From contig OZ020269.1 of assembly GCA_963971225.1 (NCBI GenBank), forward strand, positions 98,508,040 through 98,572,039: DNA of 64,000 nucleotides. The letters run 5' to 3'. Below the pieces are notes generated by a model. That model was not told the origin of the DNA and made no database searches. It saw nothing but the letters and a program-made list of their open reading frames with translations. The position numbers were made by a program, and so were the translations under genes. Origin of the DNA: Melieria omissa. Its lineage: Eukaryota > Arthropoda > Insecta > Diptera > Ulidiidae. Each line of letters begins with the position of its first letter. Within the stretch, counting starts at the first letter, position 1. Of the stretch, positions 58,080 to 64,000 are shown piece by piece.

Positions 58080-61000
58080 ACAATATTAATTTATTTGGAG
58101 TCTATTCATTCTTTATGCATCTGTATTATCATTTTTATGTCCATTAGACCCATACGTATATTTCTTTATATCAACTGTTTTGTTGATGCGACAGTCTTTA
58201 CCACATCTTTTGCTCTTCCATCCATCCTTCGGTTGGCTCATCCAGTCACCGAGTTTCTTTTAGTCAGCCTGCTGTGTTTGCTTTCATCGATCTTTCAGAT
58301 AGTTCAACTTTTTATTCAATTGTTTTTCTTCCCATCCGTTCTCCAGTTTGTTCATAACTTAATTTAAATGTCTTTGTTTCCATTCATCCTTCAGTTTGTT
58401 CATCCCTCATCCCATTTAGTTTCGTTCCATCCATTCTTGAATTCGTTCAGCCTTTCATTTCAGTGTTTTTCTTTCAATCCATTCATAAGCTTCCCCACAT
58501 TCATTCTTGCGTTCTTTTCGTCTTTCAGTTCGTTCTTTTAATTCAATTGTTTTTCCTTCCTTCTGTCTATTTATATTTCAGGGCTTTCATATCTTTATTT
58601 GATTGCATTTCCTTCCACCTATCCATCAGTTCTGTCAACTTTTAATTTTTCTTTTTATTTAACTTTTCATTAGCATTCATTCAACTTTTCATTAACTTGT
58701 TTTTCTTTCAACCGCCCTCCAGTTTGTTCATAATTTGAATTAATTGTTTTTGTTTCCATTCATCCTTCAGTTTGTTTATCCACTTATCCAGTTATTCTTG
58801 CTTCCATCCATCCATCAGTTCGTTCTCCTTTTCATTCAAGTGGTTTTCCTTTCATCCATTCATCATCCCTTGAATCATCTGTTTTTTCTTCCTTCTTTCT
58901 CTTCTTTCTTCTCTTTTTCTCATTCAATTGTGTTTCTTTCCATCCATCTTTCAATTTGTTCACATCTTCATTCCATTGTTTTTCGCCCCTCTATGTATTA
59001 ATTTTTTTAGATCGTTCAAATCTTTTTTCGACTATATTTCCTTCCACCTATCCATCAGTTTTCACAACCTTTCATTTAGCTGATTTTTACAATTTTTCAT
59101 TAGCTTTCATTCAACTCTTTTCCTTCCTACCTGCCATTTATTCTTTGGGTCTTTTATCTCTTCATTTACTCCATTCACTCTTCAGTTCGTTCAACCCTTC
59201 ATTAAATTGTTTTTCTTCCATTCTTTCTTCTTTCCCTATTCTTTCTTCTTCTTCATTCTTCCCATCTATTAATTCTTTAGCTCCTCCATTTCTTTATTCA
59301 AATAATTTTCCTTCCATTCAACTGTTTTTCCATTTCTGTTTCTCTTCCCAACCTTCCGATCGTTCTTCCTTTTATCCATTCTTCAGAAGGTTCATTACTT
59401 TTATTCAACTTTTTTCCATCCATCCAACCATTCGTTCTTCAAACCATTTATCTTTTCATTTAAATAGTTTTCCTTCCATTCAATCATTTGTTCGTTCATC
59501 TCTACATCCAACCATTTTTTCGTTCACCCATTCATGAATCCGTCCATTTCGTTATACAAGTGTCTTCGCTTTCTTCCATTCATTCTTTAGACCATTCATC
59601 TTTTCATTTAACTAGTTTTGCTTCCATTCAATCATTAGTTCAATTATCTCTAAATTTAACTATTTTTTAGTTCATCCCTTTCATCCATTTATTCTTCAGA
59701 TCATTTATATGTTCGTTGAACTAATTTTTCTTTCATTCTTTCATCAGTTCGTTCATTTCCTTAAGAACTGTTTTTATAATTCCTTATCTAACTGTATTTT
59801 TCATCCATCTTTCAGTTCATTCATCCTCCCATTAAACTATTGTCCTTTTCATCCATTCATCAGTTAGTTCATCCCTTCATTCAACTGTTTTTCTTTCCAT
59901 CCTTTCATCCATACATCAGTTCGCCCATCGCTTCAGTCGAATGTCTTCCTTTCGTTTATTCATTTTGTAGATCGTCCATTTATTTATTAAATTTTTTTCC
60001 TTTAATCCATCCATCTATTCATTCTTAGATCATTTACCTTTTCATTCGACTAGTTTTCTTTTCATTAATTTATTAGTTCGTTCATCGCTACATTAAAATA
60101 TTTTTCCTTCCATTAATTCATCAATTTATCCACTCCTTCATTCAACATTAGTTTGTTCACCTCTTCCTTTAACTATTTTTCCAATCCTTCATTCAACTGT
60201 TTCCTTCCATTCTTCCGTCTATTCATCTGTTCTTTTAACGTTTCAGTCATTTATTTATCATTTAAGCTTCCATTCAGTAATTCATTATTTTATTCATCCT
60301 TTTATCCCTTTGTTCTTTAGGTGTGTTTCTTCCATACATCCTTCAGTTCGTTCAACTTTTCATTCAACTTCCTTCCATCCTTCCATCCATTCATTCTTCA
60401 GATTGTCCATTCCTTCACTTAACCTTTTTTTCCATTTCTCAGATCGTTTATCTTTTCATTACCTAGTTTTCCTTCAGTTTATTTATCAGCTTATCTCCAA
60501 ATTCAACTAATTTTCATTTCATTCATTCATCCTTTCATTTAGCTGTTTTTCCTTCTATCCTTTCATTCGTTCATGAGTTCATTCATCTATTCATTGAACG
60601 GTTTTTCATTCCTTTATTCAACTGGATTTTTTTTTACTCTTTCGTCCATTCATCAGTTCGTTCAAACTTTCACTTATCTATGTTTGCTTTCATTCAGTAA
60701 GTCATCTGTTCGTTCATCTCTTCATTGAATTGTTTTACCATTCTTTTATTCCACTGGATTTGCTTTCATTCTTCTGTTCGTTCATCAGTTCAAACTTTCA
60801 TTCATCTATTTTTGCTTTCATTCAGTAATTCATCTATTTGTTCATCTATTTTACTATTGTTCTTTTCATCCATTCTTTAGTTCAACATCGCATTCATCAT
60901 CATCCCTTCGTTTTACTGTTTCTCCATTCACCGCTTCATTCAACTGTTTTTCCTTTCAGTGAACTGTTTTTTTACATTAGTTCATCTCTGTTTTTCATTG

Positions 61001-61980
61001 AACTGTTTTTCCATTCCTTTATTCAACTGGTTTTTATTCATTCTTCCGTCCATTCATCAGTTTGTTCAAACTTTCATTCATCCAATTTTGCTTTCAGTCA
61101 GTAATTCATCTGTTCGTTCATCTCTTCATTAAACTATGAACTATAAACTTTTCACCCATTGATCTGTTCATCATCGCATTCATCATCGCTCATCATTATC
61201 CCTTCGTTTTACTGTTTTTCCATCCATCCCTTTATTCAACTGTTTTTCCATTCAGTCAACTGTTTTTTTACATCCTTTAGTTCATCTCTGTTTTTCATTG
61301 AACTGTTTTTCCATTACTTTATTCAACTGGATTTTCTTTCATTCTTCTGTCCATTCATCAGTTAATCCAAACATTCATTTATATATTTTTGCTTTCATTC
61401 CCTAATTTATCTGTTCGTTCATCTCTTCATTAAACTATTGTTCTTTTCATCCATTCATCTGTTCATCATCGCATTCATCATCACTCATCATTATCCCTTC
61501 GTTTTACTGTTTTTCCATCCATCCCTTTATTCAACTGATTTTCACTTCATTCAGCTGTTTTTGTTAACATTCTTAACAGTATTTTTCTTTCTAACAGTCT
61601 TTCTCAGTTATTTTCATCCATTTTCATCTCATCGTTGAGTCCTTCCTTCAACTGCTTTTCCTTTCTTCCATACATTTTGCAGATTCAATCAATTCTTCAT
61701 TGAACTCTTTTTCCGCCCCGTCATGCTGCAGTTTATTCATTCTCTTTATTACTCAAGGAGCTTAGTTTTTATTCAATAAGTCTTCAGTTCTTTCATCTTG
61801 TTATCCATGCATTCAAGTGTTTTTATTTCCTTCTATTTATTCATAATTTTGTTCATTATTTAATTTAACTGATCATTTTCTTCTATAAAGGATGTCAGTT
61901 CGTTCTTCCGTAGTTATTTTTCATCAATAACAATTTAGTTAAGATGCCAATTTTTTTCTAATTTTTTCATCACATCATTC
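58080..61980. repeat. Degenerate TTCATTCAACTGTTTTTC array with ~300-bp higher order
   Basis: Nearly 4 kb of T/C-rich units of about 45-50 bp: TTTTTCTTTCCATCCATCC, ATCAGTTCGTTCATCCCTTC, ATTCAACTG. In 60.68-61.55 kb a longer unit is visible. The word TTTGCTTTCATTCAGTAA returns near 60683, 60811, 61087 and 61389, each followed by CATCTGTTCGTTCATCTCTT and (in the last ones) CATCATCGCATTCATCATC, giving a higher-order period of ~276-302 bp. Ser/Phe/His/Ile-rich frames, up to 193 codons, are artefacts. Confidence 0.85.
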
Positions 61981-63692
61981 ATTTTCCCGTTTTTTTTTTA
62001 ATTCAGCTATGTTTTCATTTTGTCATTCAACTGTTTTTCTTTTCATGCACATTTTAGTTTGCACATCTTTCATTCTTGCGGTTTCTTCTTCATTCAGTTA
62101 TTTTACAATAAAGCATTAACTTTCCTTTCCCGATTCATGTATAGTAATTACGTCTTTCTATGCTTTGCTTTCCACTTTAATTTCAATTTCAATTGTTTTT
62201 CCTTCTTTCACTTTTCGAGAATAGAAATTGTGACCTCACAAGTCCTCTCATGTTCAGTGTCCTAATCGGAACCTTATAGTGGCAATTTTCTTCTTATTTC
62301 CTGTTTCATTCGTATTTGTTGCTTTTTTATGTGTTTTCTCATTTCATTTCGGCTGCGTTTTAAACAACTTACATACTTGTCTTATATGTGTGTGTATGTG
62401 TAGCCTTCCTTTATATGTGTATGTGTGTTATGTGCTTATTTGGTGTGTGTGTTCTTATTTTGTGTGTGTGTATGAGTGCGTGTATGTATATGAGTGTGAG
62501 TGTAAAAGTTTAGATAACGTTGTGGGGAATCTTCTTTTGTTCGGTCGTTTGTTTGTTTCTGGCCGATAAGCGTTTCGTTCTTCTTTCATTTTTACGTTGC
62601 ATTCTTAGTATTGAGTGTTGTTGTTGTTGTTGTTCATTCTTTTCGTATTGCTTTTTGGTTTGGCTTTCCATGTTGCAGCTGTACTTATTTATGCGAACAT
62701 GAACGCACGACGAGCAGAGATACCGCCTCCCTCCTCTCAAACCAACCTTCGATCCACTGTGGCTGAAGTAGGCGTTCTGGGTGTTAAAGTTGATTAAGCG
62801 TTGCTGCTGTTGTTGTTGTTTGCTGTTGTAGTTGTTGCTTGTAATGAAACAATAACGCGGCCTGTACTTGGTTGTAGTTTTTATTTGGATTTTTTTCTTA
62901 GTAGTTCACATGTGGAATGGCAAAATGGAAAAATGGTTGAGTGCAATACACGGCAGTGGGGGGAGAGTTGGTGAAGAGGCGTAGATGGGCAAGAATGCGC
63001 AGGGATGTTGCGCGTGGATATTGCATTTTAGGCCTGCATTGTGTGCTTTTGGCGTGCACACAAATGAAAAGAAAATTAAAAACGGGTTTTTCAGATTTTT
63101 TTCGCCCAACGTTCGGAAGGCAGCAACTGCCTCAGTTTTGTTGTATGGCGGTGGTTTTTTGCTTATCTACTCTTTTTCTTTTTGATGGTTTTCTAGTTTT
63201 CATTTCTTGTACGCATTCGTGATGTGTAGTTTTTGGGTGGACACCGCTTTTAATTTTTTGAAGAGAAGTGTTTTCTCTTTGAATTAAAGTTTCTTGTTTT
63301 AATGAAACTATTAAAGTCAATGATTGTACTTGGAGAAACTTATAATAATTTATTTATGAAAATTAATACATAAATAAAATAATAAATCTATAATCATATA
63401 TAGATATTTTTTCTCCTTATTGACTGACAGTCTGATTCATCATCAATCAGCATAAACCATTAAAACTACAAACATGAAATTTAAACTGTCGAAAACGTGA
63501 GTTCTCGTTAAAATTGATTTTTTTTAATTTCGGAGTCCAAAGGAGCAAAACATGGATTAAAGTGTAATATGAAAAAAGTGAATTAATTCTTCAATGGACT
63601 TCAAAATTGGTGAAAATTTTCCAAATTACAAATAATTCGACACGTATTTTTTCATTTTGGCAAAATCAAAATTGAATGGGGTTCACAATGTA
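61981..63692. other. Unassigned sequence with TG and GTT runs and a weak ORF
   Basis: TG-rich DNA at 62386-62500 and GTT runs at 62618-62634 and 62806-62822. On the minus strand an ATG at 62671 in the very good context CAACATGG opens 53 codons (MESQTKKQYEKN, a QQQQQ run, then basic residues) to a stop at 62510. The Gln run comes from the CAA repeat and no domain is seen, so I do not call it a gene. The rest is AT-rich. Confidence 0.3.
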
Positions 63693-63925
63693 TTAACCCT
63701 TTCGAAACTACTGGGATAATACGTCCCAGCACGTTTTTAATGCCCCTCAAAACAATAGTTCAAATCTTACGACTCACGTAAAATATTTTTTCGATTTCGT
63801 TGTTCGGATTATTTCAGATTTTGTGAGCATCCAATAATTTTCTAAACCCAACATTTATAGCAAGCGAATATTTTTACTGAGAGTATTTTGGATTTTAAAA
63901 CTAAACTCCGTCCTGAAAGGGTTAA
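63693..63925. mobile_element. piggyBac-type MITE, 233 bp
   Basis: TTAA at 63693-63696 and 63922-63925 flank inverted ends: left CCCTTTCGAAAC, right reversed CCCTTTCAGGAC. Just inside the left end, CTGGGA-TAATACG-TCCCAG forms a 6-bp hairpin. No coding capacity. The TTAA target and CCCTTTC ends fit the piggyBac superfamily. Its terminal sequence differs from the MITE at 15.5 kb, so two families are present. Confidence 0.72.
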
Positions 63926-64000
63926 CGTTCAGAAAAAACATGAACCCATGGGCCTATTGACTTAAAATTTATTTTCAATTTAAAACAGTCAAATGATGGG

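Noticed and set aside
58956..59537. 193-codon plus-strand Ser/Phe/Pro frame
   Set aside because: Part of the T/C-rich tandem array. Composition-driven, no start context.
62510..62671. 53-codon minus-strand frame with CAACATGG start
   Set aside because: Short, Gln run from a CAA repeat, no domain. The start context alone is not enough.
1..64000. CRISPR arrays, bacterial operons, rRNA genes
   Set aside because: The tandem arrays have no spacer/repeat alternation of CRISPR type, no cas-like genes exist, and no rRNA-like conserved core was seen.

Overview
The window reads as non-coding, repeat-dense chromosomal DNA of an insect, most probably a fly (Diptera). The reasons are high A+T content, very frequent CAA/TTG, CA/TG and AAAAT simple repeats, degenerate mariner transposases, remnants of LINEs carrying RNase H, and TTAA-flanked piggyBac-type MITEs. 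No ribosome-binding sites, operons or dense coding are present, so it is not bacterial. I found no complete, recognisable host gene. The window could be a long intron or an intergenic region, and the sequence alone cannot decide between them. A tephritid-like fly is a guess.

Layout. 1-2 kb: a foldback block, then a degenerate ~82-bp tandem array. 3-9 kb: CA/TTG-rich sequence with two weak small-ORF candidates and a decayed mariner (6.1-6.8 kb). 9.3-11.3 kb: LINE 3' debris, a hAT-like MITE, an AAAAT array and a 1.15-kb, nearly T-free purine-rich repeat. 13.1-13.4 kb: a GAGA/CA-rich promoter-like block. 13.9-16.8 kb: a layered transposon graveyard in which one old mariner is broken up by an antisense LINE, an internal duplication, a LINE tail and a piggyBac-type MITE, followed directly by a second mariner. 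18.8-27.6 kb: AAAAT/GAAAT arrays, a LINE remnant split by a hAT-like MITE, a ~150-bp tandem repeat and a 2-kb TTGATG-rich array. 28.9-34.9 kb: a duplicated dispersed repeat and a 93-bp satellite organised as 187-bp dimers. 37.7-39.2 kb: a remarkably pure 9-bp minisatellite and a duplicated flanking block. 43.2-43.6 kb: a possible very small intron-containing transcription unit, strand unresolved. 49.5-52.1 kb: a T-rich array with ~145-bp higher-order period and a strand-switch hairpin. 53.17-53.37 kb: a 200-N assembly gap. 53.4-56.2 kb: a LINE with another LINE inserted antisense, then an AT-rich satellite of ~121-135 bp. 58-62 kb: a degenerate TTCATTCAACTG-like array. 63.7-63.9 kb: a second piggyBac-type MITE.

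By my own summation of array lengths, tandem repeats make up roughly 30% of the window. The mobile-element proteins all carry stops, frameshifts or truncations and act as fossils rather than working genes. The most informative material is structural: nested insertions, alternating dimer satellites, and inverted units inside otherwise directional arrays. I did not find a convincing new defence, metabolic or regulatory system.
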